From: Alkalibacterium sp. AK22
Lineage (GTDB): Bacteria > Bacillota > Bacilli > Lactobacillales > Carnobacteriaceae_A
Assembly: GCF_000585255.1 (NCBI RefSeq)
Contig: NZ_JANL01000021.1
Span: 1-64,000 of the forward strand
Reading direction: 5' to 3'
DNA length: 64,000 nt
This document shows positions 52,189 through 61,687 of the stretch, one piece after another (the first letter of the stretch is position 1; the number at the start of each line of letters is the position of its first letter). The position numbers and the translations under genes are program-made. Under the pieces are notes generated by a model. That model saw nothing but the letters and a program-made list of their open reading frames with translations. It searched no databases and was not told where the DNA came from.

Positions 52189-53115
52189 ATGATGAAAATA
52201 GGAGTTATCGGCTTGGGTACCATTGCGCAAAAAGCATATCTGCCCGTCTATACAAGAGAATTTCCCGAACACGAATGGCACTTTTGCACCAGGGATGCTG
52301 ACAAACTGCGGATGCTGGGGAAAACATATGGTCTGCCTAAATGCCGGCTGCATAGAGAGTGGAAAGCGTTAAGTGAAATCGTCGAGGCAGTCTTTATTCA
52401 CTCGCCGACCGCAACGCATTATGAAATAGTGTCTTATTTTCTCAAGCGCAACATTCCAGTTTTTGTAGATAAGCCTTTGACGGAATATATACGACAAACG
52501 CAGGCGCTCCTGCAACTGGCTGAAGCTCAGCAGGTACTGCTGATGACGGGTTTCAACAGGCGGTTTGCCCCGGCAATCAGTGAACTGGCCAATGTCGAAG
52601 GCAAAAACAGGCTAACGGTCCAAAAAAATCAGGTGAATGCAACTGATTTTCCAGTCCGCAATCGGGTATATGACATGATGATTCACCCCATAGATACAGC
52701 CGTCTATCTCATGGGCGAGAAGTCAGTTCGCTTGGTGGACTCAAAGGTGGAGGGAGCAGATGGTGACTTCCGTCAAGCTTGGGTTCTGCTGGAATCTCCG
52801 GAAATGACTGCCATGGTATCAATCAATAATCAGTCTGGAGCAAAGCGGGAAACGGTGGAACTTCAGAGCACATCAGGCACGTATACTGTCAATAATCTAA
52901 CGGAAGTCTCCATCTTTAAGGGTACGGCCAGAACAGACCAGTCAGCTGGAGACTGGACTCAGACACTGGAGAAAAGAGGATTCATTCCCATGGTCGGGCA
53001 CTTTCTCAAAGCGGCAGAAGAAGGAGGTGAGACACCGGTATCGAATACTTCTACTCGGCTCAGTCACGAAATCTGCGAAGGTGTCTGCTTGAGACACGAA
53101 GAGCGGGTTAAATGA
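52189..53115 (+). CDS. Gfo/Idh/MocA-family oxidoreductase
   Basis: A 308-aa NAD(P)-dependent oxidoreductase of the Gfo/Idh/MocA family. The Rossmann motif GLGTIA is at the N-terminus (residues 7-12), then VFIHSPTATHYEI and the catalytic region VDKPLTE (Lys in the EKP-like position is DKP) and a C-terminal alpha/beta dimerisation domain with MIHPIDTAVYL. Substrate unknown. The ATG at 52189 follows AGGAGG; a second ATG follows directly. It is separated from murB by a terminator and from potA by a promoter, so it forms its own unit. Confidence 0.88.
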   Translation: MMKIGVIGLGTIAQKAYLPVYTREFPEHEWHFCTRDADKLRMLGKTYGLPKCRLHREWKALSEIVEAVFIHSPTATHYEIVSYFLKRNIPVFVDKPLTEYIRQTQALLQLAEAQQVLLMTGFNRRFAPAISELANVEGKNRLTVQKNQVNATDFPVRNRVYDMMIHPIDTAVYLMGEKSVRLVDSKVEGADGDFRQAWVLLESPEMTAMVSINNQSGAKRETVELQSTSGTYTVNNLTEVSIFKGTARTDQSAGDWTQTLEKRGFIPMVGHFLKAAEEGGETPVSNTSTRLSHEICEGVCLRHEERVK

Positions 53116-53270
53116 ATAACTTTCTTTATTGAGGGCACCTGAGAGATGCTAGCTGTCTTTTTTTAGAGGCTTGCTTGGGTCTTGACCAAGTCTTGTAGGC
53201 TCATCAGTAAAGACGGGTCATATTTTGAACACATGCCTTGTAAATTGTAATGAAAACAACTGAATATTTA

Positions 53271-53298
53271 TTGCTTTTCCCCCTTCAATCGCTATAAT
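53271..53298 (+). promoter_or_regulatory. promoter of potABCD
   Basis: TTGCTT (53271-53276), 16-bp spacer, TATAAT (53293-53298). Confidence 0.75.
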
Positions 53299-53339
53299 TA
53301 TAAAGGTTAATCAAATCGATTTTGAAGGGGTGTTTTTTA

Positions 53340-54473
53340 TTGACTGAAGAAATCATTGTATCTTTCGATCAAGTTGAAAAAAAATATGAGAAAGAGACAG
53401 TGTTGAAGACTATTTCTTTCGACTTGGAAAAAGGAAAGTTCTATACTCTGCTAGGGCCTTCGGGATGCGGTAAGTCCACAATTCTAAATCTGATTGCCGG
53501 TTTTGCCTCTCCAAGCAGCGGGACCGTGTCAATCCTTGGTAAAGACACCAGAGACACGCCTCCAAACAAGAGAAAAATAAACACAGTGTTTCAGGACTAT
53601 GCGCTGTTCCCGCACCTGAATGTGTTTGACAACGTAGCTTTTGGACTGAAAATGAAAAAGATGAATAAAGAGAAGATAAAAAGCAAAGTAACCGAAACAC
53701 TGAAACTTGTCCGTCTGGAGGGGTTTGAGAACCGTGACATAGCAGAGATGTCCGGTGGGCAAAAACAGCGGGTAGCGATTGCCCGGGCCTTAGTCAATGA
53801 GCCAGATCTTCTGCTTTTGGATGAACCTTTGTCCGCTTTGGATCTGAAACTCCGAACAGAGATGCAGTATGAGCTGCGTGATTTGCAGCAGCGTTTGGGC
53901 ATTACTTTTCTCTTTGTCACTCATGACCAGGAAGAAGCGTTGGCGATGAGTGATGAAATCATGGTCATGAAAGAGGGACGTATTGTACAGACCGGAACAC
54001 CGAATGCTGTCTATGATGAGCCGATAAACCGCTACGTTGCTGATTTTATCGGAGAAAGCAATATTGTAAGAGGACGGATGGTCAGAGATTATGCAGTCTC
54101 TTTTGCCGGAAAAACCTTTACTTGTGTGGACGGCGGTATGCAGCCGGACGAGCAGGTGGATGTGGTCATCCGCCCGGAAGATCTTGTACTGACGGAGGCA
54201 GAGGCTGGAGATATTCAAATATTCGTTCAAACTCAGCTGTTTCGCGGAGTGCATTACGAAATCATGGGCCAGGATGATGCAGGCAATGACTGGATGGTTC
54301 ATTCCACTAGACAATCAGAGCCAGGCAGGCGAGTGGGGCTGACTTTTGATCCTCAGGATATCCATATCATGCGCATCAATGAGACAGAAGAAGCCTTTGA
54401 CGAACGGATTGAGCAGTTCGCCACAGCTGCCTATGAAAAAACCTCAAAGGGAGGAGCAGGCCAAGATGACTAA
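53340..54473 (+). CDS. potA: spermidine/putrescine ABC transporter ATP-binding protein PotA
   Basis: PotA, 377 aa, ATPase of the polyamine importer. Walker [10 protein letters not shown] (about residue 36), signature [13 protein letters not shown], Walker [13 protein letters not shown] and H-loop VTHDQ; the C-terminal third is the OB/TOBE regulatory domain ([10 protein letters not shown]). The frame has no ATG near the 5' end; TTG at 53340 is nine bases after AAGGGG and gives MTEEIIVSF. The gene overlaps potB by 8 bp and starts the four-gene potABCD operon. Confidence 0.93.
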   Translation: MTEEIIVSFDQVEKKYEKETVLKTISFDLEKGKFYTLLGPSGCGKSTILNLIAGFASPSSGTVSILGKDTRDTPPNKRKINTVFQDYALFPHLNVFDNVAFGLKMKKMNKEKIKSKVTETLKLVRLEGFENRDIAEMSGGQKQRVAIARALVNEPDLLLLDEPLSALDLKLRTEMQYELRDLQQRLGITFLFVTHDQEEALAMSDEIMVMKEGRIVQTGTPNAVYDEPINRYVADFIGESNIVRGRMVRDYAVSFAGKTFTCVDGGMQPDEQVDVVIRPEDLVLTEAEAGDIQIFVQTQLFRGVHYEIMGQDDAGNDWMVHSTRQSEPGRRVGLTFDPQDIHIMRINETEEAFDERIEQFATAAYEKTSKGGAGQDD

Positions 54474-55275
54474 AGAAAGAAAATGGCTGGCGGTTCCTTA
54501 CCATCTCTGGATTGTGCTGTTCGTTATCGTACCGGTAATGCTACTGCTGTTTCAATCCTTTAGAGGACTGGACGGCAGCTTCACCCTAGTAAACATTCAG
54601 ACTTATTTTACTTCCCGGGTCTATCTTACAATGACCCTGCAGTCTTTTTTCTATGCTTTTCTGATTACGGTGTTGACTTTGCTAATCAGTTATCCGGCTG
54701 CTTACTTTCTTGCGCAGACGAGACACAAGCAGTTTTGGCTGCTGGTTTTAATCTTGCCGACCTGGATGAATATCCTGCTGAAAACCTATGCCTTCATCGG
54801 TATCCTCAGTCAGACTGGTTTTGTGAATCAGGGGCTGAATTTTATCGGAATAGGTGCTCAGCAGTTGCTGTTCACACCGCTAAGTTTCCTTATCGTAGCG
54901 ACTTATATCGAGGTTCCATTCATGCTGCTGCCGGTTTTCAATGCTATCGATGAGATTGACGGATCCATGATTAAAGCCAGTCGTGACTTGGGTGCGGGCG
55001 AATGGCAGACTTTCGCTTCGGTTATCTTTCCCTTGTCGCTGTCAGGTGTCAGAAGCGGCATTCAGGCTGTGTTTATTCCCTCCCTGTCCCTGTTCATGCT
55101 GACCAGACTAATTGCCGGCAACCGTGTCATTACGCTGGGAACCGCCATTGAACAGAACTTTCTTGTTACACAAAACTGGGGTATGGGCTCGACAATGGGA
55201 ATCGTACTAGTTCTTATTATGTTCGGCGTCATGTTTTTGACCCGCAGACGCAGAAAAGGGGTGACGGTAAGATGA
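54466..55275 (+). CDS. potB: spermidine/putrescine ABC transporter permease PotB
   Basis: PotB, 269 aa, with six membrane segments and the ABC permease EAA loop [17 protein letters not shown] near residue 170. It pairs with PotC to form the membrane channel. The ATG at 54466 follows GGGAGGAG and overlaps the end of potA; an upstream in-frame ATG at 54433 is less likely. The 3' end overlaps potC by 4 bp. Confidence 0.92.
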   Translation: MTKERKWLAVPYHLWIVLFVIVPVMLLLFQSFRGLDGSFTLVNIQTYFTSRVYLTMTLQSFFYAFLITVLTLLISYPAAYFLAQTRHKQFWLLVLILPTWMNILLKTYAFIGILSQTGFVNQGLNFIGIGAQQLLFTPLSFLIVATYIEVPFMLLPVFNAIDEIDGSMIKASRDLGAGEWQTFASVIFPLSLSGVRSGIQAVFIPSLSLFMLTRLIAGNRVITLGTAIEQNFLVTQNWGMGSTMGIVLVLIMFGVMFLTRRRRKGVTVR

Positions 55276-56105
55276 AACAGAAACAAAAATGGGCCACCGT
55301 GTACCTTGTTTTAGTCTTTATTCTGCTGTATACGCCAATCTTCTATCTTATTTTCTATTCTTTCAATGAGGCAGGGACAATGAACCAGTTCAGCGGCTTT
55401 ACACTAAATCATTACTCGGCACTAGCAGAAGACGCTCGCTTGCTGATTATTGCTTTGGATACCGTTCGGATTGCGCTGTTATCGGCTTTGATTGCGACTG
55501 TGATTGGAACGGCGGGAGCCATTGGAATTTATTATACCAGGCAGCGCAGAGCTCAGAATGTGCTACTGAGCTTGAATAATATCTTGCTAGTGTCTCCGGA
55601 TGTCATTATCGGTGCGAGCTTTCTCCTGCTCTTTACACTGGTGGGCTTTCAGCTGGGCTTTTACTCCGTTTTGCTGGCTCACATCGCTTTCAGTATTCCT
55701 ATTGTGGTCCTGATGGTTTTGCCTAAGCTAGAGGACATGAATGCAAATATGATTACAGCAGCCAGAGATCTGGGGGCCAGTCCGATTCAAGTTTTGACTT
55801 CAGTTATTTTACCGAGTATCACTCCCGGGATTCTGGCAGGCTATTTCATGGCCTTTACTTTTTCAATTGATGATTTTGCGGTCACCTTCTTTGTGACAGG
55901 CGGCGGCTTTGCGACGCTTTCAGTAGAAATTTACTCCCGTGCCCGTCAGGGTGTGAGTCTGGAAATCAATGCCTTGAGTACTCTGTTGTTTCTCGTAGCA
56001 GTCAGCCTAGTATCGGGCTACTACTTTATTCAGCAGCAGCAGCGTAACCGTAAAAAGCTCTCCCAACTTGATCCGACCGTCCATGAGAAAGCGGTGACCC
56101 CATAA
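55272..56105 (+). CDS. potC: spermidine/putrescine ABC transporter permease PotC
   Basis: PotC, 277 aa, the second permease subunit with six membrane segments and the EAA loop NMITAARDLGASPIQVLTSVILP near residue 160, then FTFSIDDFAVTFFVTG typical of PotC. The ATG at 55272 overlaps the potB stop; the TAA stop overlaps the ATG of potD (TAATG). Confidence 0.93.
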   Translation: MKQKQKWATVYLVLVFILLYTPIFYLIFYSFNEAGTMNQFSGFTLNHYSALAEDARLLIIALDTVRIALLSALIATVIGTAGAIGIYYTRQRRAQNVLLSLNNILLVSPDVIIGASFLLLFTLVGFQLGFYSVLLAHIAFSIPIVVLMVLPKLEDMNANMITAARDLGASPIQVLTSVILPSITPGILAGYFMAFTFSIDDFAVTFFVTGGGFATLSVEIYSRARQGVSLEINALSTLLFLVAVSLVSGYYFIQQQQRNRKKLSQLDPTVHEKAVTP

Positions 56106-57175
56106 TGAAAAAACTGACGAGTCTCGCTCTGATCATTACTGTACTGAGTATTGCAGCCTATGCTGGCGGACTACTGCTGGAGCAAGCGCAAGGCACCAGT
56201 GGACAAGATGTCTTCCATCTGTATAACTGGGGGGACTATATAGACAGTGACCTGATTGACCAGTTTGAGGAAGAGACCGGCTACCGAGTCGTTTACGAAA
56301 CCTTTGACTCCAACGAAGCGATGTATACCAAAATTCAGCAAGGGGGAACCGGCTACGATTTGGCGATCCCCAGTGAATACATGATTGAACGTATGATTGA
56401 GGAAAACCTTGTCGTTGAGCTCGATCATACTCAAATCCACGGTTTGGAAAATATCGATCCGGCCTTTCTCGATTTGAATTTTGATCCGGGAAACCGTTAC
56501 TCGATTCCCTATTTCTGGGGAACACTGGGCATTGCATACAATGAAGAGTTACTGTCGGACTTTGAGTTCAGCAGCTGGCAGGACTTGTACCAGTTGGAAC
56601 TCGAAAACAGTATCCTGATGATTGATGGAGCCAGAGAACTTATCGGGATAGGCCTGCAGACGCTTGGTTATTCTTTAAATTCGCGTGACGAAGCAGAACT
56701 GGCGGCTGCTGCAGACGTTCTGAGCGACCTGGCACCTAATATCAAGGCTTTAGTCGCTGATGAGATTAAGATGTATATGATTCAGGAAGAAGCAAGCATT
56801 GCGGTTACCTTTTCAGGAGAAGCGGCAGATATGATGTGGGAAAATGAGTCAATCGTCTATGTTCTACCGGAAGAAGGATCCAATCTCTGGTTTGATAATA
56901 TGGTGATTCCACATACTGTACAGAATGAAGAAGCGGCTTATGCTTTTATTAACTTTATGCTCGATCCCAACATTGCTGCCCAGAATGCGGACTACGTCGG
57001 CTACAGTACACCTAACGAGGCGGCTATGGCTTTTCTTCCGGATGAAACAGTAGAAGACAAGCAGTTTTATCCAAGCCCCGAGATGATGGAAAACCTCGAA
57101 GTCTATCAGGATCTCGGTCTGGAATTTACGGGTTTGTATAATGATCTGTTTCTTGAATTCAAGATGTTTCGATAA
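56105..57175 (+). CDS. potD: spermidine/putrescine-binding protein PotD
   Basis: PotD, 356 aa, the extracellular polyamine-binding protein. An N-terminal hydrophobic segment (about 5-24) lacks the lipobox Cys, so it should be held as a signal-anchored protein, as streptococcal PotD appears to be, and not lipid-modified. YNWGDYID, ETFDSNEAMYTKIQQGG, YDLAIPSEYMI and SIPYFWGTLGIAYNEE are highly conserved with streptococcal PotD. Last gene of the operon, followed by an intrinsic terminator. Confidence 0.95.
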   Translation: MKKLTSLALIITVLSIAAYAGGLLLEQAQGTSGQDVFHLYNWGDYIDSDLIDQFEEETGYRVVYETFDSNEAMYTKIQQGGTGYDLAIPSEYMIERMIEENLVVELDHTQIHGLENIDPAFLDLNFDPGNRYSIPYFWGTLGIAYNEELLSDFEFSSWQDLYQLELENSILMIDGARELIGIGLQTLGYSLNSRDEAELAAAADVLSDLAPNIKALVADEIKMYMIQEEASIAVTFSGEAADMMWENESIVYVLPEEGSNLWFDNMVIPHTVQNEEAAYAFINFMLDPNIAAQNADYVGYSTPNEAAMAFLPDETVEDKQFYPSPEMMENLEVYQDLGLEFTGLYNDLFLEFKMFR

Positions 57176-57182
57176 ATCGTGC

Positions 57183-57222
57183 AAAAAGAGGCTGTCCAAT
57201 TTTTGGACAGCCTCCTTTTTTT
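57183..57222 (+). terminator. intrinsic terminator after potD
   Basis: AAGAGGCTGTCCA pairs with TGGACAGCCTC around ATTTT, followed by T7. An extended -10 (TGC-TATAAT, 57226-57234) for rpiA follows directly. Confidence 0.9.
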
Positions 57223-57272
57223 CTATGCTATAATTGGAAGTGTTGGATATTCCAAAAAAGGGAGCTGAAGAG

Positions 57273-57950
57273 ATGAATTTAAAAAAAATGGTAGGCTACA
57301 AGGCAGCTGAATTTATTGAAGACGGCATGACCGTCGGACTCGGCACAGGATCGACAGCCTTTTATATGGTGGAAGCTCTAGGAAGGCGTGTAGAGGAAGA
57401 AGGGCTGAAGGTGACGGGGGTAACGACTTCTCATCGAACAACAAAGCAGGCCAGCGAACTGGGTATACCGCTGAAAGATATAGATGAAGTGGACTCCATT
57501 GACTTGACGATTGACGGTGCAGATGAAATATCTGAAGATTTCCAGGGAATCAAGGGAGGCGGAGCCGCTCATCTGTTTGAAAAGATGGTCGCTGATCTCT
57601 CTGATGAAGTGATCTGGATTGTTGACGAAAGTAAAATGGTTAAACGACTCGGAGCGTTCCCGCTGCCAGTCGAGGTTGTCAAGTTCGGTCATGGGCAAGT
57701 TAAAAATCTCTTTGAACGCAAAGGACTGAATCCACAAATCAGACTGGATCAAAATGGGCAGAAAGTTGAAACAGACTCTGGCAACTATGTGATTGATCTA
57801 AAGCTTGAAATAATCGAAAAGCCCCATGAACTGGCCGCCTTTTTGGATTCCGTCACTGGAGTAGTCGAGCACGGTCTGTTCCTTGACTGTGTATCAAAAG
57901 TCATCGTTGGCAAAACAGGTGGGCCTGAAGTGATCGAGGTCATGCGTTAA
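57273..57950 (+). CDS. rpiA: ribose-5-phosphate isomerase A
   Basis: RpiA, 225 aa, interconverts ribose-5-phosphate and ribulose-5-phosphate in the pentose phosphate pathway. Motifs: [27 protein letters not shown] (Asp pair), [13 protein letters not shown] (with catalytic Glu) and WIVDESK. The ATG at 57273 follows GGGAG; the open frame upstream has no ribosome binding site. Monocistronic with its own extended -10 and terminator. Confidence 0.96.
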   Translation: MNLKKMVGYKAAEFIEDGMTVGLGTGSTAFYMVEALGRRVEEEGLKVTGVTTSHRTTKQASELGIPLKDIDEVDSIDLTIDGADEISEDFQGIKGGGAAHLFEKMVADLSDEVIWIVDESKMVKRLGAFPLPVEVVKFGHGQVKNLFERKGLNPQIRLDQNGQKVETDSGNYVIDLKLEIIEKPHELAAFLDSVTGVVEHGLFLDCVSKVIVGKTGGPEVIEVMR

Positions 57951-57968
57951 ATTTATGTAAAAAGAACA

Positions 57969-58018
57969 AAGATAGGCGCCTGCTTTAAATATAAGCAGAA
58001 GCGCCTGTCTTTTCTTTA
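57969..58018 (+). terminator. intrinsic terminator after rpiA
   Basis: GATAGGCGC-GCTT pairs with AAGC-GCGCCTGTC around TAAATATA-like loop sequence, followed by TTTTCTTT. Confidence 0.88.
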
Positions 58019-58107
58019 GGTGAAACAGTGTTCAGGTTGAACTTGAAGATTCTATTAATGAAACAGGACCTTTTTCATAGGGGCCTCTTTTCTTTGTAGA
58101 CCTGAAT

Positions 58108-59565
58108 TTAGATAAACAACCCCTCTTGTTCCATCTGCTGTCCTATCTTGAGTAACCAGTCTTCCCGTCCCTTGGGTGCGGTCAGCTGGATTCCCAGTGG
58201 TAAACCTTCTCTGGTCATGTAAGTAGGGAGACTGATTGCCGGTTGTCCCGTGAGGTTTGCCTGCTGAGTGAATGGAGTCAAGTCCAAACTTTCTTCCCAC
58301 ATGTCCCAGATCAGCTGCTGCTGTTCAGCAGCTGAAAGGGTATCAGCCTGCTTCATTCGCTTGACAAAGGCGTTTGACCAGTAGACCTTGTCATTTCTTG
58401 GAGCAGGGTGGGCAGTAGCCGGCTGCAGATAAAGATCGTAGGTTTTATTGAAGTGCCACATGCGCTCAGCGGCATCATCCCATAGTGTTAGGGCGTTGGC
58501 GTATTCTACGGCAGTAAGCTTTTTGCCTGACTCTTGTAGGACCCACGTCAGCAGCTCCATATCATCCGGTCCAAGGGGCCGGTCCAATACAGTTTCCAGG
58601 CGGCCCATCATGGCAGCACTTTCCCCGGCATTCATGGCATAGTAAGCTTGCATAAGTCGACGACCATCGATATCCGGGCAAGCTTCCTCCACTGCATAAC
58701 CCTTGTTTTCCAGCCAGTCCACAGCTTGAAGAACAGCCTGTCGGGCGTCATTACTTACCGGGCCGCCAATGGGGGAGGTCAGAGAAAAAGCGACAGTCAG
58801 CGGCTTCTCAAAAGCCTGGTCTAAACTATTTAAAAAGCCTTCTGTGAAGAGAGGAGTTGAAAACGCGGCAGCAGGCTGCAGGACCTGCATCTGATCCAGC
58901 AAAGCGGCTGTGTCACGAATCGTTTTGGTCAGAGCAAAGCTAATCGCAGCTCCCTGCCAGGCGCGACCACTTCCAGGTCCAATCGGAGTCCGTCCCCGTG
59001 TCGGTTTTAACCCGACTAGGCCCGTAAAAGAAGCCGGGATGCGAATTGATCCGCCACCATCACTGGCTCCTGCCAGCGGGACCATTCCTGAAGCGACTGC
59101 TGCTGAGGCGCCACCGCTTGAGCCGCCTGCACTCAAAGCAGTGTCAAAGGGATTGCGTGCCGGACCATACAGTTCAGAATGCGTGATATTGGTAAAGCCG
59201 AATTCTGGTACATTCGTTGAGCCGATTGGAATAAAACCGGCGGCCTGCAGCTGGCTGACAAAATAGCTGGTCTTGTCTGCCCGGTAATGCTTGAGAAGTT
59301 TGGAACCGGCAGTGGCTGGAAAGCCGGCCAAATTCTGTCCCAGGTCCTTGAGCAGGATGGGGATACCCTTAAAAGGTGTGTCTGCCCAGTGTCGTGATTG
59401 AGCCTCTTTCAAAGCCTCTTCCTTGCGCGTATGGATAACGGCATTCAGTTTTGGATTTTCTTGAGCAATCCTTTTGAAACTGGCGTGGATCAGTTCCTCG
59501 GAGGAACAGTCTCCTGTCTTAAGCTTGCTGGCATAATACAGCGCATCTCTGGTGCGGTCTATCAT
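58108..59565 (-). CDS. amidase (amidase-signature family)
   Basis: A 485-aa amidase-signature enzyme. The Ser-Ser-Lys triad is visible: Lys in ILLKDLGQN (about residue 73), the loop AGGSSGGASAAVASG and the nucleophile Ser in ASDGGGSIRIPAS. The C-terminal half does not match GatA specificity features and no gatB or gatC gene is near, so it is probably a general amidase (as in B. subtilis YerM-type or 6-aminohexanoate-type enzymes) rather than the tRNA amidotransferase subunit. The ATG at 59565 follows GGAGAGA. Confidence 0.88.
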   Translation of the reverse strand: MIDRTRDALYYASKLKTGDCSSEELIHASFKRIAQENPKLNAVIHTRKEEALKEAQSRHWADTPFKGIPILLKDLGQNLAGFPATAGSKLLKHYRADKTSYFVSQLQAAGFIPIGSTNVPEFGFTNITHSELYGPARNPFDTALSAGGSSGGASAAVASGMVPLAGASDGGGSIRIPASFTGLVGLKPTRGRTPIGPGSGRAWQGAAISFALTKTIRDTAALLDQMQVLQPAAAFSTPLFTEGFLNSLDQAFEKPLTVAFSLTSPIGGPVSNDARQAVLQAVDWLENKGYAVEEACPDIDGRRLMQAYYAMNAGESAAMMGRLETVLDRPLGPDDMELLTWVLQESGKKLTAVEYANALTLWDDAAERMWHFNKTYDLYLQPATAHPAPRNDKVYWSNAFVKRMKQADTLSAAEQQQLIWDMWEESLDLTPFTQQANLTGQPAISLPTYMTREGLPLGIQLTAPKGREDWLLKIGQQMEQEGLFI

Positions 59566-59926
59566 TTAGTCTCTCTCCAATCTGTATACTGAAATAGGCT
59601 GTGTTCATTATAGCAGGAATGTATCAGGCTGCCAGGCCATTCACTCTGGTAGGAGACTTTAGAGATAATCAGTTAGCTGAGACAAAAGTCAAAGTTGCAG
59701 GCGAGGGCAAAGCAAGCTGAATGACAGCTGTTCGCTTTAATCAGTCAGTGGATACATATATACAAAAATGTTTATTTCACAAGCTTACCTAAGCTTGATT
59801 TTACAAGCTTCCTGAATAGTGACGGTAAACAGTGTTGAACAAAACAAACACTTTTTCCCCATAATTTTGACTGAGCTTTCAAACCTTGCTATGATTTCTG
59901 AGGATAAACGAAAGGGGAAAATAATA
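59566..59926 (+). promoter_or_regulatory. regulatory region of amino-acid ABC genes
   Basis: 361 bp upstream of the binding-protein gene. It contains an 18-bp perfect palindrome CAAGCTTA-CC-TAAGCTTG (59780-59797) followed by another ACAAGCTT half-site near 59803, and the promoter TTGACT (59867-59872)-N17-TATGAT (59890-59895) with an extended TGC. AAAGGGG at 59911-59917 is the ribosome binding site. No T-box or other riboswitch recognised. Confidence 0.65.
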
Positions 59927-60823
59927 GTGAAAAAACAAAGAAGAATCAGCAGTATGGTGTTAAGCGGAGCGTTTATGCTAGCAGCCTGCAGTTCTCAGGA
60001 ACCGACTGAAGACAATCAAGCACAAACAGAAACAGACAATGTGTCTCAAGAAGTGAGCGAGGGCAACTGGGAAGATATTGAAGCCGCCGGTGTCATTCGG
60101 GCAGCCACTTCTGGGACCTACTACCCTAATTCCTATCATGATGGAGATACAAATGAACTGACCGGCTTTGAAGTGGAAATTCTACGCGAAATCGGCGAGA
60201 GGCTGGAACTGGAAGTGGACTTTACAGAAATGGGTGTTGATGGCATGCTGACTTCTCTCAACAGTGAGCAAATTGATGTTGCGGCGCTCAGTATCAGTCA
60301 TAATGGTGAGAATGCGGACCGTTATAATTACACCATTCCTTACAAGTACTCTTATATGTCGATGATTGTCAGGGAATCGGACCGATCGGGGATTGAAACG
60401 ATGGAAGATTTGGACGGCAAACGCGCGGCGGGGGCAGCGACCACGACTTACATGAGAATTGCGGAACAGTTTGGTGCTGAGCGAGTTGTCTATGATAATG
60501 CGACCAACGATCAGTACCTGTGGGATGTAGCGAACGAACGGACTGACCTGATCATCAACGACTACTACGGTCAGACGATGGCACTTAATGCCCAGCCTGA
60601 TATACCGGTCAAGATACATGAAGATCTGTTTTTCAATCCGAGCTATACGAATTTTTCAATGAAATTAGGTAATGACACACTTACCGCTAAGTTTGACGAA
60701 GCGCTGGAAGATATGCATGCTGATGGAACATTAAGCGAATTGTCCGAGACCTTTTATTACGGGGAAGATGTGACAGTCGAAGATGAAGACCTGGATGTTA
60801 TGATCATAGAATTAGAGGATTGA
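59927..60823 (+). CDS. amino-acid ABC transporter substrate-binding lipoprotein
   Basis: A 298-aa extracellular binding protein. It has a lipoprotein signal with lipobox MLAAC (Cys near 21), an acidic linker, then a type-2 periplasmic-binding fold (SBP_bac_3; IRAATSGTYYPN, LTGFEVEILREIGERL, DVAALSISHN, LDGKRAAGAATTTYMRIA, TDLIINDYYGQ). Specificity is for polar amino acids. The start is a GTG at 59927, ten bases behind AAAGGGG. It precedes the permease gene by 4 bp; no ATPase gene follows. Confidence 0.92.
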   Translation: MKKQRRISSMVLSGAFMLAACSSQEPTEDNQAQTETDNVSQEVSEGNWEDIEAAGVIRAATSGTYYPNSYHDGDTNELTGFEVEILREIGERLELEVDFTEMGVDGMLTSLNSEQIDVAALSISHNGENADRYNYTIPYKYSYMSMIVRESDRSGIETMEDLDGKRAAGAATTTYMRIAEQFGAERVVYDNATNDQYLWDVANERTDLIINDYYGQTMALNAQPDIPVKIHEDLFFNPSYTNFSMKLGNDTLTAKFDEALEDMHADGTLSELSETFYYGEDVTVEDEDLDVMIIELED

Positions 60824-60827
60824 GGAT

Positions 60828-61511
60828 ATGCAAGCAATACAGTGGGAGTACATTTTTGATCCTCAGCTGGCATGGGAATCCTTGCCCTTTTTGATTCAAG
60901 GCATACCCAGTACCCTTGGCATCGCACTGACCAGTACGGCTATCGGAATTCTGATCGGCCTGGTCCTGGCGTTGATGAGATTGTCTGGACTGAAAGCGGT
61001 ACAGTGGACAGCTAGAGCCTACGTATCCTTTATGAGAGGCACTCCAGCGCTAGTCTTTTTGTTCCTGATTTATTTTGGCCTTCCTTTTGCGGGTATACAG
61101 TTCAGTGCACTGACGGCAGCCATCATTTGCTTTAGCTTGAATGCGGCAGCCTATATATCAGAAATTTTCCGGTCCAGCATTGCTTCGGTCGACAAAGGGC
61201 AGTGGGAGGCAGCTGCAGTATTGGGATTAAGCCCTTACCGTTCAGTCAGACGGATCATTCTGCCACAGGCTATCCGAATTGCCATTCCCCCTTTGAGCAG
61301 TGTCTTGCTCGATGTGATCAAAGGGACGTCTTTGGCGGCTATGATTACTGTTAATGAGATTTTTCAAAATGCACGAATCGTCGGTGGTCGGGAACATGAC
61401 TACATGACCATGTACATTCTGGTGGCAGGTATTTACTGGCTGATCTGCAGTATATTCAGTGTGCTTCAGGACTATCTGGAGCATGTATTTTCCAGATACA
61501 TCACTGGCTGA
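60828..61511 (+). CDS. amino-acid ABC transporter permease
   Basis: A 227-aa permease of the His/Glu/Gln type with about five membrane segments, the FMRGTPALVFLFLIYFGLP motif and the EAA loop EAAAVLGLSPYRSVRRIILPQA. With the preceding lipoprotein it forms a polar amino-acid importer; the ATP-binding subunit must come from elsewhere in the genome, because the next gene is on the other strand. The ATG at 60828 follows GAGGATTGAGGA. Confidence 0.93.
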   Translation: MQAIQWEYIFDPQLAWESLPFLIQGIPSTLGIALTSTAIGILIGLVLALMRLSGLKAVQWTARAYVSFMRGTPALVFLFLIYFGLPFAGIQFSALTAAIICFSLNAAAYISEIFRSSIASVDKGQWEAAAVLGLSPYRSVRRIILPQAIRIAIPPLSSVLLDVIKGTSLAAMITVNEIFQNARIVGGREHDYMTMYILVAGIYWLICSIFSVLQDYLEHVFSRYITG

Positions 61512-61575
61512 ACAAGGAAGCTTTTTCAGACAGGCAGGGACAATGTAAACAGAGTGCTCTGCTGACATGATAAAT

Positions 61576-61629
61576 ACACGCACGGCCTACTAAGCCAGGA
61601 CATGTCCTGGCTTAGTAGGCCGTGCGTGT
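61576..61629. terminator. perfect 54-bp palindrome, probable bidirectional terminator
   Basis: Two exactly complementary 27-bp arms meet at the central ACATGT with no spacer. It lies between the converging permease and tdh genes and is not followed by a classical T-run. A hairpin this long and perfect is unusual in a bacterial intergenic region; see findings. Confidence 0.75.
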
Positions 61630-61687
61630 GTGTTTCAGGCTTTTTTGGGAGCTTATTGTTCCAGCAGAAATAAATCAGTTATACCGT

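Noticed and set aside
58108..59565. GatA subunit of the tRNA amidotransferase
   Set aside because: No gatB or gatC gene is adjacent, and the sequence outside the signature does not resemble GatA.
59566..59926. T-box or amino-acid riboswitch ahead of the amino-acid ABC genes
   Set aside because: No AGGGTGGNACCGCG-like T-box sequence and no specifier stem were found, and the promoter lies close to the start codon.
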